Source: Rhytidiadelphus loreus
Lineage: Eukaryota > Streptophyta > Bryopsida > Hypnales > Hylocomiaceae
DNA: 64,000 bases
NCBI GenBank assembly: GCA_947034895.1
Contig: OX344761.1
Location: forward strand, 35,972,863-36,036,862
Reading direction: 5' to 3'
Below, one piece after another: positions 42,801 through 54,547 of this stretch. A program made the translations under genes and the position numbers. The notes beneath the pieces were generated by a model. It saw only the letters and a program-made list of their open reading frames with translations. It was not told where the DNA came from and did not search any database. The first letter of the stretch is position 1. Each line of letters starts with the position of its first letter.

Positions 42801-44397
42801 ATACTTTATTTGTGTGTTAAGAGATGAAAGATGGGAGTTTAGGATTTATTTACCTTCTAATGTTCATCTTAGGGGTTCATTGGCTTTTAAGATGAATAGG
42901 AACTTACCCTTTGGTGTTTTTCAAGGGTCAATGGATTTTTGGAGGTCCATGTGAAGTGTACATGGGCTGATTCTACCTACCTTAGGGGTCTAGAGTGTAG
43001 ATAGGCATTTTCTTTGTCCCTCCAAGTTGGGTTTGGGTGTTGGAAGTTGTGTGTGTGTTGGGATTTATGAGAATTATAGTGGAAGAAAACGGAATGTTTG
43101 AGAAGCGATAGCTTTTGATGTAAAGAGAAATTTTGAATGAAATTTGGAGGGTTTGTCCCTCTTGTTTATGCGCTTCACTTCATTTTCTTGATTTAGAGTT
43201 GTGAGTGAAAAGTTACAAGTGTGTGAGTGGGGAAGGGTCTGCTGCCACCCAACGGAGAGGAGCGGAGATTCGATCAACCACTACAATTTGTGTACTTCTC
43301 TTTTATCTTTAAAATTTAGAAGTGTTGTAGAAGACTTAAATAAATTTGCAATGAGATGTTTCTTAAATCATTTGAGTTTGTAATGCAAAAGTTATAGAAG
43401 GCTAAAGATGACTTGGTTGTGGCTACCCAATGAAGAGGATCCGAAACTTTTGAGGCCTATAACTTTTGGACAATAGTTTATAATGATTCAAGATTTGGAG
43501 AGGTGTTAGTTTGTTGTACTAACTTTCTAGAAAGCTATTACACTTAGCATTTGGAGAATTGAGTCATCTGTGGCGTTATTTTGAAGTTCTCAACCAAGAT
43601 AGGAGTTGTTTTGGGAGATTTTCTTTTATGTTTTTGAAGACTTGAAGGCATGAAGAATGAAGACTCGTGTGTTGTGGCTTGTTGCTCCTAGCCGGTTTTA
43701 GAGGCTCGTTGTCTTTCTATTGTTGTTCCTAGCCAGTTTTGGAGGCTTGTTGTTTTCATTCTTGCTTTGTAAACATTGTTGCGGGCTATGTGAGTATCCA
43801 ATAATAGCCCCGTTTTTTGTTTGTAGTAACGAAGTGGGATTGATCACCCACATGGTTGAGCTTCTATGTTGTTCCCACTAGTGAAAGGCGTTTCCTAATC
43901 ACCGTGGGTTTGAGGTTTAAGAGCCATTTTTCGGACGGCCAACTTGTGGATTGGCCGTCCTGTTTTACCCGTTTGAGGCCTCATAGAACCACCACATGGT
44001 AAGTCAACGGAAGATTGAAGTGAAGATCAAGCAAAGATTGAAGAGAAGATTAACTGAAGATTCAAGTTTTGTTACTTGCCTTCCATTTATACTCACAACC
44101 TACAACCAGACATCCCATGTGTTCCCTAAGCGCGCTCCTCTCTACCCGACACCGCCTTTTGTAGTCGCGTTCCAGTCGGCCACGTCACATTATCGTCGAC
44201 CCTGTGAACGGAACATTGTAGATGAACCATACGCACAATCATTGTTCATCCGGTAGTGAAATTCATGATTGTAAAACAACTCCAGCATTGTGGAGATCTC
44301 TGCAGTGGTGCAATTAGGGAGGTGAAGTCACAGTGCAATCGCAAAATCTTTGCAATCACGTTTCTGCAGTCACGTTAAGCCCTATTTTTTTGTAGTG
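39824..44397. mobile_element. Non-autonomous CACTA element, 4.6 kb
   Basis: The left end CACTACAAAAAAATGAG is mirrored by the right end CTATTTTTTTGTAGTG, with an exact 3-bp duplication AAC on both sides (39821-39823, 44398-44400). These are the hallmarks of CACTA (En/Spm-type) transposons. Subterminal TGACTGCA/AGTCATT motifs are abundant at both ends and also at 41380-41480 and 41820-42000. A second, inner right terminus (TTTTTTTGTAGTA) lies at about 41078. No TnpD-type transposase is visible. The element carries one intact ORF (42268-42726) and an AT-rich tandem stretch (40410-40500, unit near 20 bp, CATTATATACCATAC). It is inserted inside LTR-like segment B. Confidence 0.9.
42268..42726 (+). 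CDS. Unknown 152-aa protein carried by the CACTA element
   Basis: The ATG at 42268 opens an uninterrupted 152-codon frame to TAG at 42724. Residues 1-60 or so are Pro/Ser/Gln-rich and acidic (PEAELELSLSQPPVQSSQ), ending in a short basic patch (GPSRPLKKPCVEQ). The second half looks folded (GLNEDHYFCMRRPDREGKGH, then ECADYVANTIRRILKFLQ). I recognise no domain. It is intact amid decayed sequence and more balanced in base composition than its surroundings, which suggests a captured gene fragment or an element-encoded accessory protein. A spliced upstream exon is possible. The alternative is a chance ORF, which I think less likely given its length and composition. Confidence 0.5.
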   Translation: MSNWRVFMESQDPEAIPEAELELSLSQPPVQSSQPAISSPLPIHPRDEAGPSRPLKKPCVEQRSHENLNRDACVLVILFQIGCVEQGTQDVTFEASYEGLNEDHYFCMRRPDREGKGHQRWLNGPVNPLTKAECADYVANTIRRILKFLQME

Positions 44398-45789
44398 AAC
44401 TCAAATCCTAGATTTTTCCCAAAGATATTTTGAAAATCATCCTAATTAATCTAATATTTTGCAAATTAATCTAAGGTTAGTTCCAAATTGTCTTTCTTTA
44501 GTTCAAAAGATGGCTTTTTATGCAAGAAAAATATCTTGAGCAAATTCAATCTTTGATTTTCCAAAAGATATTTGTAAAATCACCATAGATTAATCACAAA
44601 CTACTATAAAAAAAGTCAAACTAAGGACTGACCCTATCTATCTTTCAAGGGACAACTGAAAATCAAAAATCAATGTTGCCATCGTGTTCAGAAGACCCCA
44701 ATTTGTGTAAAGGACCCTTTATCCCTGCCTCCTTGGCCGTTTTAAAGTGCAAATTTGAGTCGTGGTAACTCCAAATAAAAGTCAAAATTTTAACTTTTGG
44801 AGTTTGCACTTTTTGATGAAATTGTCCAACTAGGGTGGTTTAGAATATTCATGGGAGTAAGAATTGACCCTTGTTTTGCTCCACTTAGACATTGTTAGCT
44901 CTTGGTATGCCGGCCAATCTGCCTCCAAGTTGTAAATTCTTATGAAATTCAATGTCGATCTTAATTCTGATACTTGGAAATGTTGGAATGTCTTCTAATT
45001 TGACGAGAATCTTTATTAGCACACAAAATACTATCCTAATTTTTAGAGAGATTTTACAGCAACATTTGTAATTTTTAGGAATTTACAAATGCTTTTTTAA
45101 GCGGTTGACTTCCTATGGAGTCACCGTGGAGTTTTGTAAAATCCCAAAACTTTTGGGCATTCTTCTAGAAGGTGTCCATTAGCTAAGGGCAAAACCAAAT
45201 CTTCAATAAAGATGCTATTTTTAGCAATTTTTAAATAATTTCCACTTGGGGGAAAAATTATTCTTGATACTAGAGGAATTTTAGATGACTGAATCCTAAT
45301 TTGACCTCCTGGCATGCTTTGACCTAGAAATGCACGTCTTCGTATGTTCCAATTACCTTTTCCTCCATCTTGGTCTGTAAATGCCTTGTATTCTCAAAAT
45401 TATCTGCAAATAACAAACCCAAGTCTTTCGAATTGGATTTTGACTGAATATGACTAGACTGTATTATTTAGCCAATTTGTTACATGGGTACTTATAGATG
45501 TTGTACCGTATAAACAAGACACTAGGACTGACTAACTCTTATATCCTTTCTTCGCTCGAAATTACTAATTATTCATCTAAACTTACTAATAAGACTTAGA
45601 ATTAGTGAAAATATAAAGTTTTACGTGTTTCACGTCTCTAAGGCCTTTCCTTACTACTTTGGTAGGAATTTCTACCAAAATTCTCAATGACTTTCTTTTT
45701 ATGTATTTTTTCATAAAATTAATCTAAAAACTAACTAAAAATCACAAAAAATAGATCTAGAGTTTCAAATGCTAACATGAGGGCTCACA
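44398..45789 (-). mobile_element. LTR-like segment B, proximal part
   Basis: On the minus strand it starts TGTGAGCCCTCATGTTAGCA at 45789 and follows segment A closely (GATCTATTTTTTGTG, TTAGTCAGTCCTAGTG, CAAAATCCAATTCGAAAG). It is cut at 44398 by the CACTA element and continues from 39823 downward. A and B form an inverted pair. Confidence 0.6.
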
Positions 45790-46508
45790 AATTACTAGTT
45801 GAGTAGAGAGAGTGACTTCTTCACAACTTTCTGGATTGTTCACCCGGAAAGTAGGTTACATAGGGATACACGAATCCTCTTTACTACAACAACGGATTGT
45901 TGACTTTTGGAACTAAAAGAATGACTTCTTAGCTTCGACTACTCCTGAGGTTGGCAGACCTTTTGGTAGTTGGAAATATTCTCCTTGACGGCTACTAACG
46001 TCCGCACAAAATTGCTTTTTGAATTTCGGACTAGCTTTTGGACCACTTCCGAGCCTCCACCAGATCACCAGTCCAACAATTTAAAGTCACTACACACAGC
46101 TCCTCACTTGTAATTTAAACTCCTCTGCAAAATATACTTAGTCTAATCCGGTTGTCAAAGAATCCGGACTTCTCCTTTATACACTCTCACATACACACCC
46201 ACACACAAGTGACCATAGGCACGATATGTAAGAAGATGATCCTCAAGATGATCTTCTGAATGCTCTGATTAAATGAGAAGGAAAGGAATGGGAGACCAAC
46301 AAGCTGCCCCACCCATTAAAAACCAACACAAAGTGACCAAATGGTCAAACACAAAACCCGGCCAATGGTCCTAGTGACCGTTCCGGAAAAACATGATTTT
46401 TGTTTTCGACACGGATTTTTCAGATGTGGGGCCCGATGTTCCGGACTTTTAGGGTGTTAACGGCTTTCGAACTAACAAACCAACAATTCTAACTAGTCAT
46501 CTGTCCTT
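45790..46508. other. Spacer between LTR B and the antisense ORF
   Basis: No coding frame is seen. On the minus strand a TATA-like GTATAAAGG lies near 46175, about 0.39 kb before the start of B. The tract CACACACACC-like text around 46190-46210 is simple repeat. The stretch is probably the 3' leader or tail of the antisense unit. Confidence 0.35.
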
Positions 46509-47533
46509 CTAGGCCTTCTTTGCTGAAGTTCCGGCTTTTGGTGCCTGTACAGATGGCTTTGGGTGGGACTTTGGTGGAATGTTCTTTGTCGTGGACCGGG
46601 TCTGAGGAGGTGGAGGATCTGTCTCCTCATACACTAACTCAGACAACAAATTTGTCTCGACTTCATCCTCTTCCGACTCCATAACTTTGGACGAATCCTT
46701 GATTACCCATCGCCTTGTAGTCTTCAGTTGCGTCACTGCGTGATGTCCATGAATTTGACGGGAGTAAATAGTGGTGGTCGAGAAGGTGTGCATTGTTGCA
46801 TGTGGCTGAAATTTTACGGATTGGTCTGGGCTAGATTATATATAACTGCGGTTTGTTGAACCAACCCTATTGAAACTGTGATAGAGGAGATGGGAAGTAC
46901 TGGGAAGAGGTTTACCACTGATTGACATCTGGTCGTCAAATCCAAAAATACATTTTTCACCAGGGTAAACTTTGGTGTCACTTCTAGATCCGATTTGGAA
47001 TCCGGATGTTTCTGGACTTCCATAATCTTCTTCACGGCCAATGATGTTCTGGCCATTGGTCTTGGCCTAATTGCTGTATGTGGGTCCGTATGCAGTTGGG
47101 CTGTCTTGTGAAAGTTTCCATCGGATAGATTTGCAAACAACGCTTAGTCCATCACTAAGAGAGGATCAAGATTTCCTATCAATTGGTGCATCTCCTTCAG
47201 TGCCGTCTCAATCTGGAATTCAAGATTGACAAAGATGGTGACCTCCTTCGTTCCGGTAATGTAGCCTTTTCGTACCATCTGGTTATTCCAAATAGCGGAT
47301 CTAGTGATTACATCCGCGGACAGATCAATCAAAGCCCTCATCTTCTAGACAAAGTCCATCGCTTCCGTGACCTTCTTGTTTGCAGCATCCATCTCCCCTT
47401 CTACCCAACTAGCATGCTCCCGGAAATGGTTTTGTTTCTGATTAATGGTCCAGATCCGCTTCACCAACTAGCGCACTACTTTTGGATCCAGTCTCATGTT
47501 AAGGGTGTCAAATACCTCAGTTTTGTCGGCCAT
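46509..47533 (-). pseudogene. Decayed antisense ORF upstream of LTR C
   Basis: The minus-strand frame starting at ATG 47533 (MADKTEVFDTLNMRLDP) runs in one frame through two TAG and one TAA codons. It includes WVEGEMDAANKKVTEAM, MRALIDLSADVITRS and KEVTIFVNLEFQIETALKEM. After a frame change it ends in an acidic then Pro/Lys-rich tail (ESEEDEVETNLLSELVYEE, later TKNIPPKSHPKPSVQAPK) at 46509. Length without stops would be about 340 aa. It starts about 35 bp outside LTR C and points away from it. The family is unknown to me; it could be a gag-like or accessory protein of the LTR family. The ORFs at 51640 and 61868 have the same placement or tail character. Confidence 0.6.
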
Positions 47534-48827
47534 GCCCAACTTCTTGCACACGCTCCGGATCAGGGAGTGAGCCCCAAATTCGTCACTTGGGACTCATTGT
47601 TTTCTTTTTTTTAGTTTATTACAAATTAAGGCATAAAGTAGTACAGAAAGCCCAAAAAAGAGTGTAGAACCAAAATAGGTATGTCACGTACCAATATAGC
47701 ATTTGGTCATAAATAGCCTTTTATCCCTAGATTACCCATAGAACCCACTTGTATATAGGTTAGAACCCGTAATTAGTGGGAAACAACAAGGCTACTGGGA
47801 ACTTACCCGAAATAGCCCAAAACCCTAGTGCATGTGACCAGGATAGGCTAAATTAAGTCTTAGGAGAGTAAGGGAGGTCCCCACGTAAATCTCCAAAGAT
47901 AGGTTCTAGTTTCTCCATTCCACCAACGAAACATTAGGAATCCAATTTGTTAGCTTGTAGGTGTCACTTGTCCCAGACAGGCCGCATGGAGGAATCCACA
48001 GCCGCCGGATAGTGTTCTCGGATCTGGAGCATGTCGGGACATCCACGGCAAAACCCATTCGCCAAGATTCCCTCACATGTGAAAGATTCCCTGACTGCCG
48101 GTAATTCAACCGAGGTCAGTTTTCACCTCGCCACCAACTATGTGCCAGAATAGCCCAAGACTTGGCACGTGGCTTGGGGGACTCCATGAGAGGTTCCCCA
48201 AAAAGTCTCGGTTTTTTCTGATCTCCAAAGGATCTTTTTCCGAGCGGTCAACCGCCAAAGGCCATGTTGGGAAATTCATAGAAAATACCCAGGCCGCGGT
48301 AAAATCTCACTAAAAATTAGACTAGCATCTTTTATGTTAATAACACGCCCCGACAAATTTCATGGCGTTCCAATAGCGGGAAGCAGCCGAAACTGACAAC
48401 ATCCCCCCAATTAATATTTACGGCAGGATCTTTGCGGGGTTGACCGGCGTCCCGGGAGCGTACGAAGTCGGAACGAGGACATCAAGGAGCCTTTTCTGAC
48501 TCCCTAGAGCTTCCCCAACAACCCTAGCTAGTTGCCCAAGCCAAAAGAGGTAAACCCCAAAAGTTAGGTTTTTACCCTTTTAATTGGCTCGAGTTGGCAC
48601 TAGTTTCCGAGGGTTTTTTTGTGATAGAAATAGGGGTAAGGGGTCTATTAGGCTAAAAATGGCATTCTGAAGCCATTGGCGCAATCCATTTGCAATTCCG
48701 AGCTAAACTCCAAAAGTTAGAAACTAGGACCAGCGTAAAACCCAAGATTAGGTGAAAATCTCAAAGTTGGATGAAAATCCGGATGGATGAGGTTACTCGT
48801 CGAGGGGGGGAGTGGGCCCTTGGAAAC

Positions 48828-48837
48828 CTATAAAAGG
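48828..48837 (+). promoter_or_regulatory. TATA box of LTR-like segment C
   Basis: CTATAAAAGG lies about 1.26 kb from the TGTGAG start, followed by GGGCCCTTCTCTCTCCC. The same block, nearly base for base, occurs inverted in segment E (57281-57289), and D has TATATAAG at the same offset (53075). Confidence 0.65.
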
Positions 48838-49671
48838 GGGCCCTTCTCTCTCCCAAAACACCCTCAATACTTGTTTTGGGTCCGTGGGTCCAAGTTATCT
48901 TGGAATTTTTGGCGTTTCAAGCCAAAAAACCTCTACGGTGTTTTCGGAGCACTTTTGGCTCCCATTATCGTTTTATTTCAAGCTCTTTGAAGTCCTTGAG
49001 GTCCTTCTACCTTACCTTACCTTGTACGTGTGTGAGTCAAGCGGTTTCCATCTACTTGCGTGTGTTTTCCGTGTATCTTTTTGGGTGTCTTGTACTAATC
49101 CTAAAGTCACCCCCCACCGTACCTTGGCGATGCCGCTTTGGGGGGCCTTTAGTACATAAGTATTGCCTTGTTTATGTTTACCTTGTGGATTCGGTTGCCT
49201 CTTGTGTAAGTCCTAACCATAGTCACCCTTGCCGTGTTGTTTACGAGTGGACCCCACCGCCCTTGAGGCGGCGAAGCTTTGAACCTGTAACCTACCCTAG
49301 TCTTAGAGTGTGTGTCAAAAACAGGCCTTAGACGGCGAAGCTTTGGACCCGGGGGGCGTCACCAGTCTTAGAGTTGGTGTCAAAACCAATTCGACGGCGA
49401 AGCTTTGAACCCCCTATACTTTTTGGTTCCAAAGTTTAGTTCCCAAGATCTTCTTGGAAAAAGCCAAAGTTTAGCCCCCAAGAGTGCCCTAGGTGGTAGA
49501 CAAGTATAGGGAGAAACCCCGCCACTAGACCGTTGTTTTGCTAGTTGTTAAAACTTTTTGTCTATTTCCCCTAGACGGCGAAGCTTTGACCCTGACCTGT
49601 CCAATTTTAAGTTGTGTAGTGGGTTCCCATACGGGAACCCGGAGAGGAAGGATTGTAGTAAAAATACTTGG

Positions 49672-49910
49672 GACCAGCCCCAAGGGGAGGCCCGTAAAGG
49701 AGCAGCCAGCCCACCCAAGGGGAGGCCCGTAAGGGAGCAGTCAACCAGCCCGTAAGGGAGCAGTCAGCCAGCCGTAAAGGGGGGGGGGCGGGTATCGGGG
49801 AGCCAGTCGGGGGGGAGCCAGTTTGGGGAGGGCTAGTTCGGGAGGGCCAGGGAGTTGGGAGTTCAAGGGGGAGGGCCAGGGAGTTGGGAGTCTAAGGGGG
49901 GGGGAAGGGA
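49672..49910 (+). repeat. G-rich minisatellite in segment C
   Basis: Units of the type AAGGGGAGGCCCGTAAAGG and CCGTAAGGGAGCAGTCA, then GGGCCAGGGAGTTGGGAGT, repeat in tandem. The tract has runs of up to ten G (around 49779-49791) and could form G-quadruplexes. It lies where segment E carries a different GC-rich array. Confidence 0.7.
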
Positions 49911-50485
49911 GAAATCCTTACCTCAACTAAATTCAGCACTACGGGACGATGCCCTGCGGGGCCCCACCACACCTTTTTTTTGGGTTTTCATCACACTAAG
50001 ATTGAAACCCGGGGTCTAGTGAAAAACTAACGAAAGACTAACTCAAGGCTAAAGGAAGAAGGGGGGAAGAGAAGTCGCCATCCACGCGTCCAAACCTGCA
50101 CAACCTCTCAAAGTCCCTCGCCAACAAGCCACTTCACACAATGATGACAAAATTAGGAAGGGGGTAGTTATAGGAGAGGAAGAAGGGAGAGACGATAAAT
50201 AGTGTTGCGTCATAGGATTAGGTAGGAAATCTCACAAGCTTCTTACAACCATTGGGAAGGAGATTAGGATGACACCAAAATGACGACGTAAGGGAATAGG
50301 CGATTCTTCCATTAGATTAGCGTCATATGGTGTAAGGTCTCATTTAAAGGTTTGGTAGGAATAGTGTTAAAAGAAAAGAAGAAGAGGCAAGGAGGAAGGA
50401 AGGAACCATTAAAGGTCTTTAAGGTGTACCACTTCGCCGAGGACTAAGCCGTTGGCATTTTACTACGTCAAAATACTTGTCGACT

Positions 50486-50548
50486 ATGGAATACAAGCAC
50501 GCGGCTGGAGGTATGGAGGAGAATGCCGCACATGCTAACGACGATCAG
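50486..50548 (+). CDS. ATG mini-exon ending at a consensus 5' splice site (segment C)
   Basis: The ATG at 50486 opens exactly 21 codons (MEYKHAAGGMEENAAHANDD plus Q) that end at CAG|GTGAGT. In segment D a frame of the same 21-codon length ends at AAG|GTAAGT. The surrounding leader is non-coding. This looks like the first coding exon of a spliced retroelement transcript. No downstream exon is recognised. Expression is not shown. Confidence 0.45.
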
Positions 50549-51290
50549 GTGAGTCATTAAATAGATCCCCGGTGTCTTTTTTTTTCCCTTCTAATTTGCG
50601 TTAGACTCAGTTAGATAGTGAATAATTTTGATTAGCAAAGAGGGATTAGGGATAGGCCTTAAGTTTAGGCATAGAAGGTTATCGATAGAAGTATCCAACC
50701 CATCTCACACATAGAAGTTAACCATCAGAGCAACCAAATTAGAGTAGGGTAGGATAGGACTAGGAATTAGTAACCGTTAAGGTTAGCACTCAACCAAGAA
50801 GCGAACACTAGATTAAGACAAAATAATCCAATTAGGAGCTCGGGTTAATTTAGCAAAACGGACCTTGCCTTAGGAAATTAAATTAGGAAAAAAGATAAAT
50901 TAGATTAGAAATTAGATTAGGAAAAAAGGATGAATTAAATTAGGAATTAAATTAGGAAATTAAATTAGAAGATTAAATTAGAAGATAAAGATAAATTAAA
51001 TTAGAAATTAAAATTAGAAGATAAATTAGATCAATTAAATTAGGAAATTAGATTAGGAAAAAAGATTAATTAAATTAGGAATTAAATTAGGAAATTAAAT
51101 TAGGGAAAAAGATAAATTAAATTAGAAGATTAAATTAGAAGATAAAGATCAATTAAATTAGGAATTAAAATTAGAAGATAAATTAGATCAATTAAATTAG
51201 GAAATTAAATTAGGAAAAAAGGATAAATTAAATTAGGGAAAAAGATAACTTAGATTAGGAGAAGACCCAATTAATTCAGGAAACCATGGA
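50549..51290 (+). repeat. Degenerate TTAAATTAGG array
   Basis: From about 50870 to 51265 the sequence is a shuffled tandem array of AATTAAATTAGGAA, GATAAATTAGA and AAAAAGATAAATT. Repeat units vary between about 16 and 45 bp. It sits directly downstream of the mini-exon, in the putative intron, and a similar but more decayed text follows the exon-like segment of A. Confidence 0.65.
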
Positions 51291-51639
51291 AGGGACTTAG
51301 GTAATCCCTCCCCAGTCTTAGGAAGGGCCAATTAGCCTCAGATTCCCATAGATTAGGATAGACTGGTGATAGTTCGCATAGGCTGCCGTTAAGGGACGGT
51401 TAGCCCGAACTATTCCCTCGCCAATTGGGGCAACTCCATTGTCACCTGCGGAAACTAGGAACTTAGTAAAGAAGATCCATTGCTTGGAAGGCACAATGGA
51501 CCGACGCTTAGTCACCCGTTAGGCTAGAATTTAGTCAACCCCTAGAACCTGGTTGTGTCCGATTAATTACCAAGGGTGGGTAATTAAGCGCCCACACAGG
51601 GCCACCATTCTCTCATTCGTCTCCTTTGTGGTCCTCAAC
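51291..51639. other. Conserved interior module of the LTR family
   Basis: It contains GATCCATTGCTTGGAAGGC (51475), AACCTGGTTGTG (51546) and CAAGGGTGGGTAATTAAGCG (51570). The first phrase forms a small hairpin with CACAATGG. The module recurs at 59577-61850, where a CACTA element splits it, and in reverse at 54700-54820. It lies beyond the 3' end of the antisense ORF and is probably its 3' untranslated region. Confidence 0.5.
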
Positions 51640-51818
51640 TAGCTGATGGTGGTCTCGAAGAAATCCGGTTCCAGTTGAGGGTTCCGGGGTGGATCGACTT
51701 CTCTAACTTCATGCTTTTTGCGAGCATTCAAATTGGTGGACTTCCTGCATGTTGAAGGATTGTTTGGCGAACCATGCTCCAACTCCGGCTTCTCTTCTTC
51801 TTTTTCAGATTCGGAGGC
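51640..51818 (-). pseudogene. Remnant of antisense ORF upstream of LTR D
   Basis: On the minus strand, next to the start of D, the frame reads SESEKEEEKPELEHGSPNN, then ARKKHEVREVDPPRNPQLEP and ends FFETTIS with a TAG. The acidic then basic/Pro-rich composition resembles the C-terminal tail of the ORF at 46509-47533. The N-terminal part is missing. Confidence 0.5.
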
Positions 51819-54547
51819 TGTGAGTCCCATATTTGTCACTTGGGACTCATAATTTATTTTCTTGAATTTCTTGTAGTTTTGAGTGTAGTTTATTATACAA
51901 AAAGATCTAAAAAGAGTGTAAAACCAAATAGGTATGTCACATACCAATGTAGCATTTGGTCCTATTTTGAAGTATTTTCCTATAAAAGTACCTAATCCCA
52001 CATGTAAATAGGGTAGAAACCCACAAATTGTACATAGTAGTGTGATTTAGTAGAAACGCCCAATTGTCTAAACCTATTGTTCATGTGAACACAAATTGGC
52101 TAAAAATGGTCCGAGGGGACTATGTGAGAGCTCTAAGATATTTTTCCAAAAAAAAGTTTCAATTTCTCTATTCCATCAACAAAATAATAGAACCTTCAAT
52201 TGTTAGCCTATAGGTGAAGAAAACTCAAGACGGACCAGAGAAGGGCATCTATGACCTAAGTATGGTGATTTGAAGTGAGAATCATGGCAGAAGTCTAGTG
52301 GCCCAATCAGTTTGCCAAGATTTCCTTTCATTTGAAAGGTTCCCTATTTATCGGAAGTTAAAAGAGATAGCGGGATTTGATTCTCCTTATAAAAGGTACA
52401 AGGCAAGAAATTTAAACTTGCACATGTGTTGTAGAATTCCATGAGAGATTCCACAAAAAGTCTCGATTTTTCTTATCATCTAAAGATCTTTTTCCGAACC
52501 GTGAACTATTTAAACCTATGATGGAAAATTCATGAAAATTACCCGAGGTGCAGTAAAATCTCACTAAAAATTAGCATATCTTTTTTTATGTTAATAATGC
52601 GCTCCAACAAGTTTCATAGTGTTTCGATAGTTGAAAGTATAAAAAATAAACAAGATCCTCTAAGACCAATGAATTTGAAGATTTAACGTGGAGTTGACCG
52701 GCATATTGAGAGCACACGGAGTCAGAATGAAGTCAAAGTAGGGTCTTTTCTTACTCCTTTATATCTAATAAAGAGCCTAGGCTAGTTACTTTTCATAGAA
52801 ACGTCAAACTTCAAAAGTTGGATTTTTACACTGTTTTTGGTGTTAAGTTGTCACTAGGTTCTTTGCGTTTTTTAGGTAGGGAAAAGGGAGGGTCTTCTAG
52901 ACTAAAAATGACCTTTTGAAACCAATAGCGCAATCCGTTTGTGATTTGGAATTAATCTTCAAAAGTTAGAAATAAGATCAGGGGAGAAAGTGAAAAATAG
53001 AAGATTAGGATGAAAATCTGAAATGATAAAATTACACTAGGTTGAAGAGGGGGGGATGAGTGCCCTTGGAAGAGTATATAAGGGCACTCATTTTCCTCTC
53101 ATTCCACCTCTTAGGTTCAATTTCGACCGCCTTGTTTTCGTTTTGAGTCCATTTAGTTGGATTTTGGCCATTTTAGGCCACATTGCGAAATTCTTTTGTT
53201 TTTCGAGCATTTCAAGCTCTTTTGTTGTTATTTCTTGAGCTCTCTTGAAAGACTTGGGGTCCCTTCAAGCTTAGCTATCTTTTTTTGCATTTTTGTTGAA
53301 GTTTTTGGAGCTTTGGTGGATGTTTTGTTGAACGTTAGTATCTTATTGAAGTTTTTGGTGTTTATTTCAAACATTTGTACTAATCCTAGAGAGTTTTCTT
53401 CCCTTATGATTGGCGATGTTGCTTAGGGAAGACCTCTAATACTTGATTTGAGTATTTTTGAGTACTAACACTCTTATACTAACTTGTTGTTTTGTTTCTA
53501 GTTTGTACTAACTTTTAGACTAAAACGTGTGTAGCTTTGTTTTTGTACTAACAAAATTTTATTTGTTGTCTATATTTTCCTTTGTTCCATTTGGGACAAT
53601 GAAGCTTTGACTTCGGAAACTTGAAAATTTGTTTAAAGTTGTTATAAGTGTCAAAAACACGGCGAAGCTTTGGCTTTGTGTCTTTAGAATTTCTATAGAA
53701 ATTTTGTAAAATTTCAGAATCACGGCAAAGCTTTGAACCCCCTCATCTTATATCTCTTTTATGTTATTAAAACCATATAGCTTTGTTAGTAAACGTTTAG
53801 CCAAGTTGGCCATCTTTCTGTATTAGTATTTAATTAGAGCTGAGGCTAAGAATGAAGAGAAGTAGTGACAGTATAAGTTTAAGTTTAGAATTCCAAAGTA
53901 GAGATTGAGAGCTCTCCAAAACCATAAGATATGTAAAAATTTGAATTGAATTGAGTAAGTTATGAGCGGATGAAGTTTTTAAGCACTAATTAGAAACTAA
54001 ACTTCATCCATGCATAACTTTTTGAAAAAAAGTCCAAATTACAAATATCTTATAGTTTCAAAAAGCTAATAAGAGGCTCTATTCATTGAAAAAAAATAGT
54101 AATCTGTTAAAACACAGATCGAGAGTTAAAACACATAGAAGTAGAAGTAGAGAGAAGAAATTTAGCAATTAGAAGAAGAAATTAAAGGATAGAAACATCA
54201 ATTAGCATATAGAAGTTGAATTCAAAACTCAAATACAATGATAGTTTGAGTTTGAACAACAAAAAACTTAGATCGTTTATAGTTGTGGGAAGGGAAGGAG
54301 AAAAGATTGGAAGGAAAGGAGAAAAGATTGAAAGGAAAGGATTGAGAGGAAATTCTAGAGATCACTTTGAACCAATAGAATGTAGATAGAAGGTAGTCAA
54401 AGTCAACCTTTGGATTAGTGAGAGGAACAATGTTAGTGAAAAAGAAAGTGCAAGAAAAAAAAAGATAAAAAAGTCCAAAAAAATTGGCAATTTGTATTAA
54501 AAAGTCATTTTCAAGCCGTGGACAAAATTACCAAACGATTTCGGAAC
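51819..54547 (+). mobile_element. LTR-like segment D, AT-enriched
   Basis: It begins TGTGAGTCCCATATTTGTCA and follows C and E in order: GTAAAACCAAATAGGTATG, a TATA box TATATAAG at 53075-53082, GATTGGCGATGTTGCTTAGG near 53407, then CGGCGAAGCTTTGG phrases. Many C-to-T or G-to-A type differences from C make it AT-richer, as expected of an older methylated copy. C followed by D in the same orientation could be the two LTRs of one element, but their divergence argues against a recent insertion. Confidence 0.6.

Larger units (their letters stand above)
47566..50485 (+). mobile_element. LTR-like segment C with promoter
   Basis: It starts TGAGCCCCAAATTCGTCACT and is nearly collinear with the inverted segment E (from 58593) and, more distantly, with D. 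A TATA box CTATAAAAGG sits at 48828-48837. CACCGTACCTTGGCGATGCC near 49112 and three to four CGGCGAAGCTTTG phrases (49267-49600) are shared with E and D. A G-rich minisatellite follows. The terminal TG and the internal TATA box support a U3-R-U5 organisation. The 3' boundary (expected CA) and primer-binding site could not be fixed. Confidence 0.65.
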
